Source: Nodosilinea sp. BSH.14
GTDB lineage: Bacteria; Cyanobacteriota; Cyanobacteriia; Phormidesmidales; Phormidesmidaceae
Direction: 5' to 3'
Assembly: GCA_023264315.1 (NCBI GenBank)
Contig: JALQST010000016.1
Location: 1-20,195 of the forward strand
Length of the DNA stretch: 20,195 nucleotides
The notes under the pieces are model-generated. The model was given only the letters and a program-made list of their open reading frames with translations, searched no databases and had not been told where the DNA came from. Both the position numbers and the translations under genes were made by a program. Of the stretch, positions 1 through 6,978 are shown one piece after another; position 1 is the first letter of the stretch, and every line of letters starts with the position of its first letter.

Positions 1-140
1 AGGAGCCGATCCCGGCCATCGGTATCACGGCTGCCGTGGCCCACCAGCAGCAGAGGGCGGTTCATCGGCAGGGGCTCCCATGGGGCCAGGGCGGGGGGCG
101 TAAAGTCCTCAGGGGCGGTGATGATGGGAGCAATGGCCAT
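1..140 (-). CDS. Sirohydrochlorin chelatase-like protein (CbiX type), 5' part only
   Basis: Partial gene on the minus strand. It starts at an ATG at 140 and runs off the left edge, so only 46 codons are visible. Residues 29-38 read PLLLVGHGSR, the strand and HGSR/HGTR motif that opens the class II chelatase fold of CbiX/SirB proteins. These enzymes insert Co or Fe into sirohydrochlorin for cobalamin or siroheme; the motif histidine is a metal ligand in the family. The 25 residues before it are Pro/Ala-rich, so an internal ATG at 65 (MNRPLLL) is a possible alternative start. The family call rests on one short motif and cannot separate cobalt from iron chelatase. No neighbour in the window belongs to tetrapyrrole synthesis. 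Confidence 0.6.
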   Translation of the reverse strand, partial: MAIAPIITAPEDFTPPALAPWEPLPMNRPLLLVGHGSRDTDGRDRL

Positions 141-307
141 AGCTGCGGTGTCTGCCTCAATAAAACTCTAGCGAGATAAAAATCCCGCTGTTCGGTTATC
201 TTAGCCCACTCCATCGCCCAGAACTATCCTAGGGGTGGGGATTGACCTGTTCTCGAATGCGGTGATCGTCTAATTTTCCACCAATCTCACCAATTATCTC
301 GTCGCTA
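141..307. other. Spacer between the chelatase-like gene and the toxin gene
   Basis: Both flanking genes are on the minus strand. The 167 bases are less GC-rich than the neighbours and should carry the end of the toxin transcript and the promoter of the chelatase-like gene. I see no hairpin or promoter box that stands out. Confidence 0.4.
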
Positions 308-634
308 TCAAAATTGCAGGGTGATATTTTCTTGCCAGGTCGCTTTAATCCGGGCTGCATCATGGGCCATCACTTTCCCCATCTGGACGATCAGTAACCG
401 TTGTTCCAGGCAATCCAAGCGAGACAGACGAACAGTAGAAGGAACACGCCATCCACTCTGTTCCCAGTCCTGCCAAGCAACATCGGTCTGAGTACGAGGC
501 GGGGCTGAGGTCACAGCCGCAACAACAACATCAAAGCCATCTAGCCACAGCACCAAAACAGGCCGTTTCTTTGAGGCTTTTCCGTTGGTAAAGGGAATGT
601 CAGCCAGCCAAAATTCACCCGCCGAGATGATCAT
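308..634 (-). CDS. MazF/PemK-family toxin (mRNA endoribonuclease type)
   Basis: A small protein with the MazF/PemK opening: GEFWLADIPF, then KKRPVLVLW, then VVVAAVTSAPP. These correspond to the first beta strand, the conserved Arg-Pro strand and the Thr-Ser loop of the SH3-like barrel. Family members cleave mRNA and are neutralised by a cognate antitoxin. From the ATG at 634 the protein has 108 residues, normal for the family (about 110). Upstream in-frame ATGs at 646, 652 and 658 exist. I prefer 634 because AAGGA lies 4 bases before it, inside the last codons of the antitoxin gene, whereas the others lack a well-spaced site. The start overlaps the antitoxin stop by 20 bases, so translation is probably coupled. 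The RNA target cannot be read from the sequence. Confidence 0.8.
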   Translation of the reverse strand: MIISAGEFWLADIPFTNGKASKKRPVLVLWLDGFDVVVAAVTSAPPRTQTDVAWQDWEQSGWRVPSTVRLSRLDCLEQRLLIVQMGKVMAHDAARIKATWQENITLQF

Positions 635-842
635 AAAGTCCTTCATCCTCATCAACATAGCTGGTTAGGAAGGCGCTATGGTCTCGTGGATCCGTGGCGT
701 CAGGTTCCTGGTTAGGCACAGGTTCGATGGTGATTTTCCAGCGTCCAGCCCCTAAAGATGGCTTCCAGTCGTCGGGAAAGACAAAGGTTTCACCGGGCTG
801 TAGCTCAATTTCGTAGGTGAGGTTGAGGAGTTGGCTTTTCAT
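615..842 (-). CDS. Putative antitoxin paired with the MazF/PemK toxin
   Basis: A 75-residue protein encoded just upstream of, and overlapping, the toxin. I do not recognise its N-terminal fold with certainty; it is not an obvious AbrB/MazE swapped-hairpin or RHH protein. The first half reads as beta strands (NLTYEIELQPGETFVFP and later GRWKITIEP). The second half is acidic (DEDEG) and ends in Leu-Gly-Gly, as expected for a flexible toxin-neutralising tail. The antitoxin call is inference from its position, size, gene order (antitoxin first) and 20-base overlap. No strong Shine-Dalgarno precedes the ATG at 842. The final codons carry the toxin's ribosome binding site. Confidence 0.65.
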   Translation of the reverse strand: MKSQLLNLTYEIELQPGETFVFPDDWKPSLGAGRWKITIEPVPNQEPDATDPRDHSAFLTSYVDEDEGLYDHLGG

Positions 843-914
843 AGCGCAAGAAAATGGAGCCGTGGGCTTTCCTTCAGGATAGGCGAAACCCTCGGCCCGC
901 TTACCAGGGGATCG

Positions 915-1709
915 TTAAGCCATCCCAGGGAAATGGTCAATTTGGGCGTAGCCGCTGAAGACGAGGTGATTGCCCTTGGTTTCCAGACGGTTGACCCGCA
1001 GCAGTACGCCATCCAGGTTAAAGCGTTCTAGATCTACCATGCGGTTGAGGATGGTGGCAAAGCCCTGGGTGAGGATGGCGGAGAGGGATTGAACCGTGTC
1101 GGGGATGCCGTCGGCCAAAAATTCGGCATTGGCAAAGATAATCCGCCGCCGCTTTTCTACGGTGATGGTGGCCGTGAGCTGGATCGGCACGTCTTTTTTG
1201 TTGGGCAGGTCGGTTTTGGCGGCAATCGTCACCTGCTGATCGGGCTGGAGGGTAATGTGAATGTCGCGGAAAGTGAGCGGTTCGCCCCCAGAGAGGTTGG
1301 TGAGTACTTCGTCGTCCACGCCCTCTAGGTGTTGGCGCACCAAGTCGGCCCCAAAGGCGCGGTTGATGGCATCTTCAGTGAGGATCACCTGGGCGATGGC
1401 CTGGGTGGGCTGGCGCAGGCGAATTTTGCCGCCGATGGCCGCCCCCACATCAATGGAGACCGCATCGGTTTCAAACATCATCTCTGCGGTTTCAAACTCA
1501 TTGCGAATCACCAGTCCGCGTCCTTCCATGCGGAAACTATCCACCGTGCCCTGCAAGAGTTTGCTAGAGGGCGAACAGCGCACCGCCACATCAATGGAAT
1601 CGCTGCGGCTAAACATGTGCCGAAGGGACTGCGTGACCACGGAATTGATCATCCGTTCGCCGAAATCGTTCGCTGCGTTTGGCTGGAACCTGGTAAAGCC
1701 GCCGAACAT
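915..1709 (-). CDS. DUF2993 family protein (LmeA-like), cyanobacterial
   Basis: 264 residues from the ATG at 1709. The body matches the cyanobacterial DUF2993 family as I know it: an N-terminal segment GERMINSVVTQSLRHMF, then alternating beta strands. Examples are LLQGTVDSFRMEGRGLV, TDAVSIDVGAAIGGKIRL, LTEDAINRAFGADLV and FRDIHITLQPDQQVTIAAK. The C-terminal strand is LVFSGYAQIDHFPG. The actinobacterial relative LmeA is a periplasmic phospholipid-binding protein; the role in cyanobacteria is unknown. No signal peptide is seen from this start. The frame stays open upstream to a TTG at 1799, but those 30 residues look unlike the family and no ATG occurs in them. The gene is divergent from metG across a 315-base spacer. 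Confidence 0.75.
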   Translation of the reverse strand: MFGGFTRFQPNAANDFGERMINSVVTQSLRHMFSRSDSIDVAVRCSPSSKLLQGTVDSFRMEGRGLVIRNEFETAEMMFETDAVSIDVGAAIGGKIRLRQPTQAIAQVILTEDAINRAFGADLVRQHLEGVDDEVLTNLSGGEPLTFRDIHITLQPDQQVTIAAKTDLPNKKDVPIQLTATITVEKRRRIIFANAEFLADGIPDTVQSLSAILTQGFATILNRMVDLERFNLDGVLLRVNRLETKGNHLVFSGYAQIDHFPGMA

Positions 1710-1843
1710 AGAGGTTAATACCAACCCAACATCTCTACTTGTTGTAACAAAGTATGAAGCATTTCGACACCCCCATTCTAGCCGGGGATGGCGGTGCAAT
1801 GGTTAAATCTTCCGGGCACTGGGGTAGACGCCGCCAAAACAGG

Positions 1844-1858
1844 GGCTACACTGTAGCC
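1844..1858. promoter_or_regulatory. Perfect inverted repeat between the DUF2993 gene and metG
   Basis: GGCTACA (1844-1850), one base, TGTAGCC (1852-1858). A 7-bp inverted repeat with a single-base spacer cannot form a stable RNA loop without losing pairs, so a dimeric protein operator is the more natural reading. It lies between two divergent genes, 135 bases from the start of one and 167 from the other. No regulator is known for this site. Confidence 0.35.
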
Positions 1859-1876
1859 GACCGATCTCACCTTCAT

Positions 1877-1904
1877 CCCCTTTAATGCCTGATTAGGCAA
1901 GGGG
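1877..1904 (+). promoter_or_regulatory. Hairpin in the metG leader region
   Basis: CCCC (1877-1880) pairs with GGGG (1901-1904). Inside it TGCCT (1886-1890) pairs with AGGCA (1895-1899) around a GATT loop, with a small asymmetric internal loop (TTTAA against A). It sits about 120 bases before the metG ATG. No U-tract follows, so it is not a canonical terminator. It could be a leader RNA element or chance; no known riboswitch class is recognised. Confidence 0.35.
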
Positions 1905-2024
1905 TTCGGGTTCCTTGTATGATGGCCTTTTGGCGGCTTGAGTGCTTTTGCCTAGGGCAGAGAGACAAGCACCGCCTAAACCGGGTCTTCAACGGCCCGA
2001 AGGCTCACCTTTACACACCGTTCT

Positions 2025-3617
2025 ATGACCTTCAACGCTGCCCCCTTCGCCATTACCACCCCGCTCTACTACGTCAACGATCTGCCCCACATTGGCAGCG
2101 CCTACACCACCATTGCGGCGGACGTGGTCGCTCGGTTCCATCGCCTGACGGGGCGGCCCGTGCTGATGATTACGGGCACCGACGAGCACGGCCAAAAAAT
2201 TCTCCGCACTGCCGAGGAACGGGGCATTTCACCCCAGGATCACTGCGATCAAGTGGTGGCCGGATTTGAAAGCCTTTGGCAGAAGTTGAATATTCAATGG
2301 GATCGATTTATTCGCACCACATCGCCGCGCCATGAGGGGATTGTGCGGGAGTTTTTTCAGCGGGTGTGGGAAAAGGGGGACATTTACCAAGGACAGCAGC
2401 AGGGCTGGTACTGTGTCTCCTGCGAGGAATTTAAAGAAGAACGGGACTTGCTCGACGACCACCGCTGTCCCCTGCACCCCAACAAAACCGTGGAATGGCG
2501 GGACGAGCAGAACTATTTCTTTCGGCTTTCTAGTTACCAGGAAAAGCTGGAACAACTCTACGCCGAACGGCCTGATTTCATCCAACCGGAAACCCGCCGC
2601 AATGAAGTCCTGAGCTTTGTCAAACGGGGTCTGCAAGACTTTTCCATCTCCCGCGTCAATTTAGACTGGGGTTTTCCGGTGCCAACGGATCCCGATCACA
2701 CGCTTTACGTCTGGTTTGATGCGCTGTTGGGCTATGTGACCGCCCTACAAGAGTCCGGCGAGGATCCTAACCTAGCGGAGGCCGTTGCAACGTGGTGGCC
2801 GATTAACATTCACCTGATTGGTAAGGATATTCTACGATTCCATGCCGTGTATTGGCCCGCCATGCTGATGTCGGCGGAATTACCCATGCCCGGTCGGGTG
2901 TTTGGCCACGGCTTTTTAACCAAAGATGGCCTAAAAATGGGCAAAAGCCTCGGAAATACCCTCGATCCTGTGGAATTAGTTGATAAATATGGGGCGGACG
3001 CCGTTCGCTATTATTTCCTTCGGGAGATTGAATTTGGCAAAGATGGGGACTTCAACGAAACCCGATTTATCAATGTTCTCAATGCTGATTTGGCCAATGA
3101 TTTAGGAAATCTGCTAAATCGCACCATTAAGATGGCGGCGCGTTATTGTGGAGGAAAGGTACCCTCTGCCGATCCTATGGCTTTAACGGATGATCATCGG
3201 TTAAAGAGCATGGGGGAAACCCTGGGAAACACCGTTGCCGAGGCCTATCAACAGTTGAAATTTAGCCAAGCCTGTAGCGCAGTGTTGGCGCTGGTTCAGG
3301 CCAGCAATAAGTTTCTCGATGAAGAAGCCCCCTGGAGCCGCTTTAAGCAGGGCAAACAGGCGGAGACCGAATCGGTACTCTACGCCGTTCTGGAGTCGGT
3401 GCGCTTAGCGGCCTACCTGCTGTCCCCCGTGGTTCCCGGCCTCAGCAATGAGATTTATCGTCAGCTTGGCTATGCGGTGAATTTTAACCAGCGCACCATC
3501 GGCGATCAATTGTCCTTTGCGGAACAGTCTACCTGGGGAGTACTGCCTTCCGGGCAACCCCTCGGGGACGCCCAGCCCATTTTCCAGCGCATTGAACTAC
3601 CTGAAGCCACCGCCTAG
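2025..3617 (+). CDS. metG: Methionyl-tRNA synthetase
   Basis: Cytoplasmic class I synthetase that charges tRNA-Met with methionine at the expense of ATP. At 530 residues it fits the short form without the C-terminal tRNA-binding (EMAP-II-like) domain. The Rossmann catalytic core carries HIGS at residues 22-25 (HIGH signature) and KMGKS at 304-308 (KMSKS signature). A single zinc knuckle in the connective peptide uses C130, C133, C148 and H151. WFDALLGY and GKDILRFHAVYWPA are family-typical methionine-pocket segments. The C-terminal helical anticodon-binding domain includes NDLGNLLNR. The ATG at 2025 directly precedes the conserved FAITTPLYYVN strand. A tRNA-Met gene lies about 8 kb downstream in the window; no functional link is implied. 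Confidence 0.97.
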   Translation: MTFNAAPFAITTPLYYVNDLPHIGSAYTTIAADVVARFHRLTGRPVLMITGTDEHGQKILRTAEERGISPQDHCDQVVAGFESLWQKLNIQWDRFIRTTSPRHEGIVREFFQRVWEKGDIYQGQQQGWYCVSCEEFKEERDLLDDHRCPLHPNKTVEWRDEQNYFFRLSSYQEKLEQLYAERPDFIQPETRRNEVLSFVKRGLQDFSISRVNLDWGFPVPTDPDHTLYVWFDALLGYVTALQESGEDPNLAEAVATWWPINIHLIGKDILRFHAVYWPAMLMSAELPMPGRVFGHGFLTKDGLKMGKSLGNTLDPVELVDKYGADAVRYYFLREIEFGKDGDFNETRFINVLNADLANDLGNLLNRTIKMAARYCGGKVPSADPMALTDDHRLKSMGETLGNTVAEAYQQLKFSQACSAVLALVQASNKFLDEEAPWSRFKQGKQAETESVLYAVLESVRLAAYLLSPVVPGLSNEIYRQLGYAVNFNQRTIGDQLSFAEQSTWGVLPSGQPLGDAQPIFQRIELPEATA

Positions 3618-3871
3618 CCAATTTCCATAGATGACAAGATGCCAAAAATGCCGAAGATTCCCCTAGGAACTGCCCCACCAGCCCCCTGAGAGGGCGTTTG
3701 AAACGTGATTCACTGTAGCTTTAGTCACCCGCCAATCCCCCTAAGTCCCCACCTTTGCTACCGTCAACAAGACTTTTCAAACTCTGAGATCGGCCCCCTG
3801 AGATCAGTCCCTTAAACCCCATAAAAGACCCTTTAACACACACTTGTTTAACACCACTGGATAAAACGCCC
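3618..3871. other. Spacer between metG and the NYN gene
   Basis: 254 bases without a coding frame of its own. The motif CTGAGATC occurs twice with a 14-base period (3785-3806 region) and CCCCCTGAGA occurs at two places. The stretch around 3727-3752 (CCAATCCCCCTAAGTCCCC) is of a kind often repeated between cyanobacterial genes. No terminator hairpin for metG is clear. Confidence 0.35.
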
Positions 3872-4513
3872 ATGTTAGATTCCCATTCTCTGATTAGTGA
3901 AGACGCCATTTTTACCCCCGAACAGGTACTTGGCAATCGAGGCCGAGTCGCGATTTTTATTGATGGATCCAATCTGTTCTATGCCGCCCTGCAACTGGGC
4001 ATTGAAATTGATTACACCAAGCTTCTGTGTAAATTAACCGCTGGATCGCGCCTGTTTCGGTCATTTTTCTACACCGGAGTAGATCGCAACAACGAAAAAC
4101 AGCAGGGCTTTTTGCTGTGGATGCGGCGCAACGGCTATCGCGTCATTGCGAAGGACTTGGTGCAATTGCCCGATGGCTCTAAAAAGGCCAATTTAGATGT
4201 GGAAATTGCCGTCGATCTCGTCGCCCTAGTGGACTATTACGACACCGCCGTGTTGGTGAGTGGTGATGGCGATTTGGCCTACGCCGCCGATGCCGCCAGC
4301 TACCGGGGGGCACGGATCGAGGTCGTCAGCCTGCGTTCCATGACCAGCGACAGTCTGATCAATGTGGCCGACCGCTACATTGACCTAGAACTGGTAAAGG
4401 ACGACATCAAGAAAAATCCCCGCGCCCCCCAGCACAACTACACCTATCGCCCCCTCACCCCCGGCGTGGCCAGCACCGAAGACCTTCCGCCAGAGACGGG
4501 CACCAGGGGCTAG
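3872..4513 (+). CDS. LabA-like NYN domain protein
   Basis: 213 residues. The NYN (PIN-like, DUF88/LabA) domain spans about residues 24-175. Candidate metal-binding acidic residues are D31 in FIDGSNLFY, D109 and D115 in LDVEIAVDLV, and D132/D134 in VSGDGDLAYA. The YRGARIEVVS strand follows. NYN proteins resemble metal-dependent RNases. Synechococcus LabA is known for a role in negative feedback of circadian gene expression, but several paralogues exist in cyanobacteria and I cannot say which this is. The last 35 or so residues are Pro/Thr-rich and probably disordered. The ATG at 3872 has no clear Shine-Dalgarno. It is the first gene after a 254-base spacer and precedes lptC in the same direction. 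Confidence 0.85.
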   Translation: MLDSHSLISEDAIFTPEQVLGNRGRVAIFIDGSNLFYAALQLGIEIDYTKLLCKLTAGSRLFRSFFYTGVDRNNEKQQGFLLWMRRNGYRVIAKDLVQLPDGSKKANLDVEIAVDLVALVDYYDTAVLVSGDGDLAYAADAASYRGARIEVVSLRSMTSDSLINVADRYIDLELVKDDIKKNPRAPQHNYTYRPLTPGVASTEDLPPETGTRG

Positions 4514-4553
4514 GATAGGGAACGATCACACGAGGAGTAGGGGCGGCCCTAGC

Positions 4554-4591
4554 AAAGGCACGATGGTAAAGGCACGATGGTAAAGGCACGA
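4554..4591 (+). repeat. 14-bp tandem repeat (2.7 copies) across the lptC start
   Basis: The unit AAAGGCACGATGGT occurs at 4554-4567 and 4568-4581, followed by a partial third copy to 4591. Each full copy contains an ATG preceded by AAGG. Because 14 is not a multiple of 3, the two ATGs are in different frames. The first (4563) opens a six-codon frame (MVKARW) that stops at 4583, overlapping the second ATG (4577), which is the lptC start. Confidence 0.9.
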
Positions 4592-5737
4592 CAGATTGCC
4601 ATTGGGGGGACAGTCGTGGCTGTGCTCGGCCTGGGCGCATACTGGCTGGGGATTGGGCCGCTTGCGCCGCCGCCGCCGGAAGCCCCGGAGGAGGGGGTAG
4701 AAACTGGGCTGACCCTGCGCAATGTGACCCTGGAGCAACCCGATGAAAACGGGAAGCCGCTGTGGCGGGTGAAGGCTGAGGAAGCTACCTATAGCCCGGA
4801 TCGCTCCATCGCGACCTTTACCCGGCCTGATGGCGAACTGTTCCAAGACGGTGAGGTGATCTACAACGTCACCGCTGACAGCGGGGAAATGCGCGACAAC
4901 GGCAACACCATCATTTTGCGCGGCAACATTGTAGCCAAGGGTGTCCAAAATGGGGCTATCCTACGCGGGCAGGAAATGGAATGGCGACCCCAGGAGGACG
5001 TCCTCGTGCTGCGCCGGGACGTGACTGGAAGCCATCCCCAACTGCGGGCTACGGCGAACGAGTTCCGGGTGTTTAACCGCGAAAATCGGATGGAACTGAT
5101 CGGCGACGTCATCGCCAACACGGTGGTGGAAGACCCCCGCACCGAACCCTGGCTGAAACTGCAAGCCCAACAACTCGCCTGGGACTGGGATCGGGAGCGC
5201 ATTGACAGCCCCGAACCCCTACGCATCGAACAATTTAAAGACACCACCATCACCGAAGTGGTGCAGGGGCAGCGGGGGCAGGTGAACCTCGGCGACAACG
5301 TGGCCACCCTCCAGGGATCGGTGACGATGCAGCTTTTACAAATTCCCCTCACCGCCCGCAGTGAGGAACTGGAGTGGCGGGTGGCGGAGGGCCAAATCCA
5401 CCTCAACCAACCCTTGACGGTGACCCATCCCACCGAGAACCTCGTGGTGACGGCCCGCCAAGGCACCATGAACCTAGCTGACGAGGTGATTATCGTCCGC
5501 CAAGAGGTCGTTGCTGTGCGCCAACAGCCCCAATCGCGCCTCACCACCGATCAACTCACCTGGACGGTTCCTAGCCAAACCCTGCTGGCGGAGGGGCAAG
5601 TGAACTATCAGCAGGTCAGTCCCAGCCTCAACCTCAACGGCAGTCGGGGCATTGGCCGCTTGCAGGAGGGTTTGTTTACGGTGGATGGCGGGTCTGAGAA
5701 CGGTGGACAGGTCGTCACCGAGATTGTGCCGAACTAA
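4577..5737 (+). CDS. lptC: LptC-type LPS export protein (cyanobacterial long form)
   Basis: 386 residues. One N-terminal membrane anchor (about residues 7-27, IAIGGTVVAVLGLGAYWLGI) is followed by a Pro/Glu linker and a long beta-rich LptC/OstA-like periplasmic region. Typical repeated beta units are LTLRNVTLEQPDENGKPLW, WRVKAEEATYSPD, ILRGNIVAKGVQNGAILRG and LRATANEFRVFNRENRMEL. LptC passes lipopolysaccharide from the LptBFG transporter to LptA in the periplasm. Enteric LptC is about 190 residues; cyanobacterial members are about twice that, as here. The start is set by the ATG at 4577 with AAGG 4 bases upstream, inside a tandem repeat that supplies a decoy start. It follows the NYN gene by 63 bases; no other lpt gene is visible nearby. 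Confidence 0.85.
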   Translation: MVKARQIAIGGTVVAVLGLGAYWLGIGPLAPPPPEAPEEGVETGLTLRNVTLEQPDENGKPLWRVKAEEATYSPDRSIATFTRPDGELFQDGEVIYNVTADSGEMRDNGNTIILRGNIVAKGVQNGAILRGQEMEWRPQEDVLVLRRDVTGSHPQLRATANEFRVFNRENRMELIGDVIANTVVEDPRTEPWLKLQAQQLAWDWDRERIDSPEPLRIEQFKDTTITEVVQGQRGQVNLGDNVATLQGSVTMQLLQIPLTARSEELEWRVAEGQIHLNQPLTVTHPTENLVVTARQGTMNLADEVIIVRQEVVAVRQQPQSRLTTDQLTWTVPSQTLLAEGQVNYQQVSPSLNLNGSRGIGRLQEGLFTVDGGSENGGQVVTEIVPN

Positions 5738-5802
5738 TCCCATTGGCCCCCGCCAACCTCGATACACTAGACGACAGTGTGAACAACCCAGGGGATAGCA
5801 CC

Positions 5803-6817
5803 ATGGCCTACGATTTTGATTTGTTTGTGATTGGGGGCGGGTCTGGGGGCATTGCCGCCGCCCGTCGGGCCGCTGAGTATGGGGCCAAGGTGGGTCTTGC
5901 CGAGGCCGGACGCCTAGGCGGCACCTGCGTGAACCGGGGCTGTGTGCCCAAAAAGCTGATGGTCTACGCCTCCCATTTCCCTGACCAGTTTGAGGCGGCG
6001 GCGGGCTACGGCTGGACGGTGGGCGAACGTCATTTCGATTGGCCTACCCTGGTCAAAGCGCTGGATACGGAAGTCACCCGCCTCAACGGCATCTACGGAA
6101 CGATGCTGGACAAATCCTCAGTGCAGTTGTTCCCCCACTATGCCCGCTTTACTGATCGCTATCCACAAAACCGAAACGGGGGTGGATGTCACCCTCGCCA
6201 CTCCTGAAAAGCAAGAGCACATCCTCGCCGATGCCGTCAGCCTTGCTGCCACCGGACGCCGCCCCAATGTTCAGGGTCTCGGTCTGGAGAAGACGGGCGT
6301 CGAAATCCACCACGGGGCCATCGTCGTCGATGAACACCACCGTACCGCCGTGCCCCACATCTTTGCCGTAGGTGATGTCACTGGCCGGGTCAACCTCACC
6401 CCCGTGGCCATCAAGGAAGGGCGCATCTTTGCCGACACCGAATTTGGCAACAAGCCCGGTCTGATGAGCCATGCCATTGTGCCCACCGCCGTCTTCACCA
6501 CCCCCGAAATGGGCACTGTGGGCATGACCGAAGAACAGGCCAAAGCCAAATACGGCGAGGAGAACATCAAAATCTACCGATCCCGCTTCCGGCCCATGTA
6601 CTACACCATCCCCGGCATGGAGGCCCGCACCCTGATGAAGTTGGTCGTCCACCAGCCCACGGATAAGGTACTGGGGGCGCATATGGTAGGAGATGCTGCT
6701 GCCGAAATTATCCAAGGCGCGGCCATTGCGGTGCAGATGGGGGCCACCAAGGCCGACTTTGACGCCACCATCGCCATCCACCCCAGTTCCGCCGAAGAGT
6801 TCGTCACCATGCGGTAG
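5803..6817 (+). pseudogene. gor: Glutathione reductase, internally deleted and frameshifted
   Basis: The first 119 codons (ATG at 5803, AGGGGA upstream) encode an intact FAD-binding start: GGGSGG at residues 11-16 and the redox-active pair C42/C47 in GGTCVNRGC, up to ARFTDR. The frame then ends at a stop at 6205-6207 (134-residue product). The +1 frame takes over at about 6158 with AIHKTETGVDVTL, ATGRRPN, the second FAD motif HIFAVGDVTG and the dimerisation domain ending HPSSAEEFVTMR. Together about 338 codons remain of an expected 450 or so. What is missing is the stretch between ARF-D and the IEKTETG-like strand, which contains the NADPH-binding GxGYI domain. No NADPH-dependent reductase could be made, even by frameshifting. 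An assembly deletion is the alternative. gshA lies 161 bases downstream. Confidence 0.92.
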
Positions 6818-6841
6818 CGCTGACGAGCCCGGCGGCTTCAG

Positions 6842-6874
6842 AAACCTCGACCGCGTGCTGGGTCGAGGTTTTTT
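6842..6874 (+). terminator. Rho-independent terminator after the gor remnant
   Basis: AAACCTCGACC (6842-6852) pairs perfectly with GGTCGAGGTTT (6861-6871) around an 8-base loop, and the 3' arm runs into six T residues (6869-6874). It begins 24 bases after the gor stop codon and separates that unit from gshA. This is the clearest intrinsic terminator in the window. Confidence 0.93.
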
Positions 6875-6949
6875 GTCGGACTTCCCGACGGATTCGCGGG
6901 GTCTGGAGAAGGGCTCATCCCCAAACCGATACTATTTATATATAGAGAA

Positions 6950-6966
6950 AATTTGAAACTCAAATT
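6950..6966 (+). promoter_or_regulatory. gshA: Perfect inverted repeat just upstream of the gshA ribosome binding site
   Basis: AATTTGA (6950-6956), AAC, TCAAATT (6960-6966). The repeat ends only 12 bases before the GTG start, next to the G-rich ribosome binding region at 6969-6973. AT-rich DNA just upstream (TATATATAG near 6937-6945) could hold a -10 element. It may be an operator overlapping the transcription start or a 5' hairpin beside the ribosome site; sequence alone does not decide. Confidence 0.5.
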
Positions 6967-6978
6967 ACGGGGGCTGTT

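Noticed and set aside
1261..1806. Long open frames on the plus strand over the DUF2993 gene
   Set aside because: They have no family sequence and mirror the minus-strand gene, whose protein pattern is clear. High GC produces such shadows throughout the window.
1919..2269. 116-residue plus-strand frame ahead of and into metG
   Set aside because: Arg/His/Pro-rich out-of-frame reading of the metG leader and start; no family features.
3721..3972. 83-residue minus-strand frame overlapping the NYN start
   Set aside because: Low-complexity shadow over a spacer and the start of a well-supported gene.
4861..5547. 228-residue open frame opposite lptC
   Set aside because: Ser/Arg/Thr-rich shadow frame without recognisable domains, fully covered by lptC.
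6149..6781. 210-residue open frame opposite the gor remnant
   Set aside because: Composition (Gly/His/Asp-rich) is that of an antisense shadow of a GC-rich gene; no start signal or family match.
5990..6817. Programmed frameshift producing one glutathione reductase from two frames
   Set aside because: About 110 residues with the NADPH site are absent, so even perfect frameshifting would not give an enzyme. A deletion explains it better.
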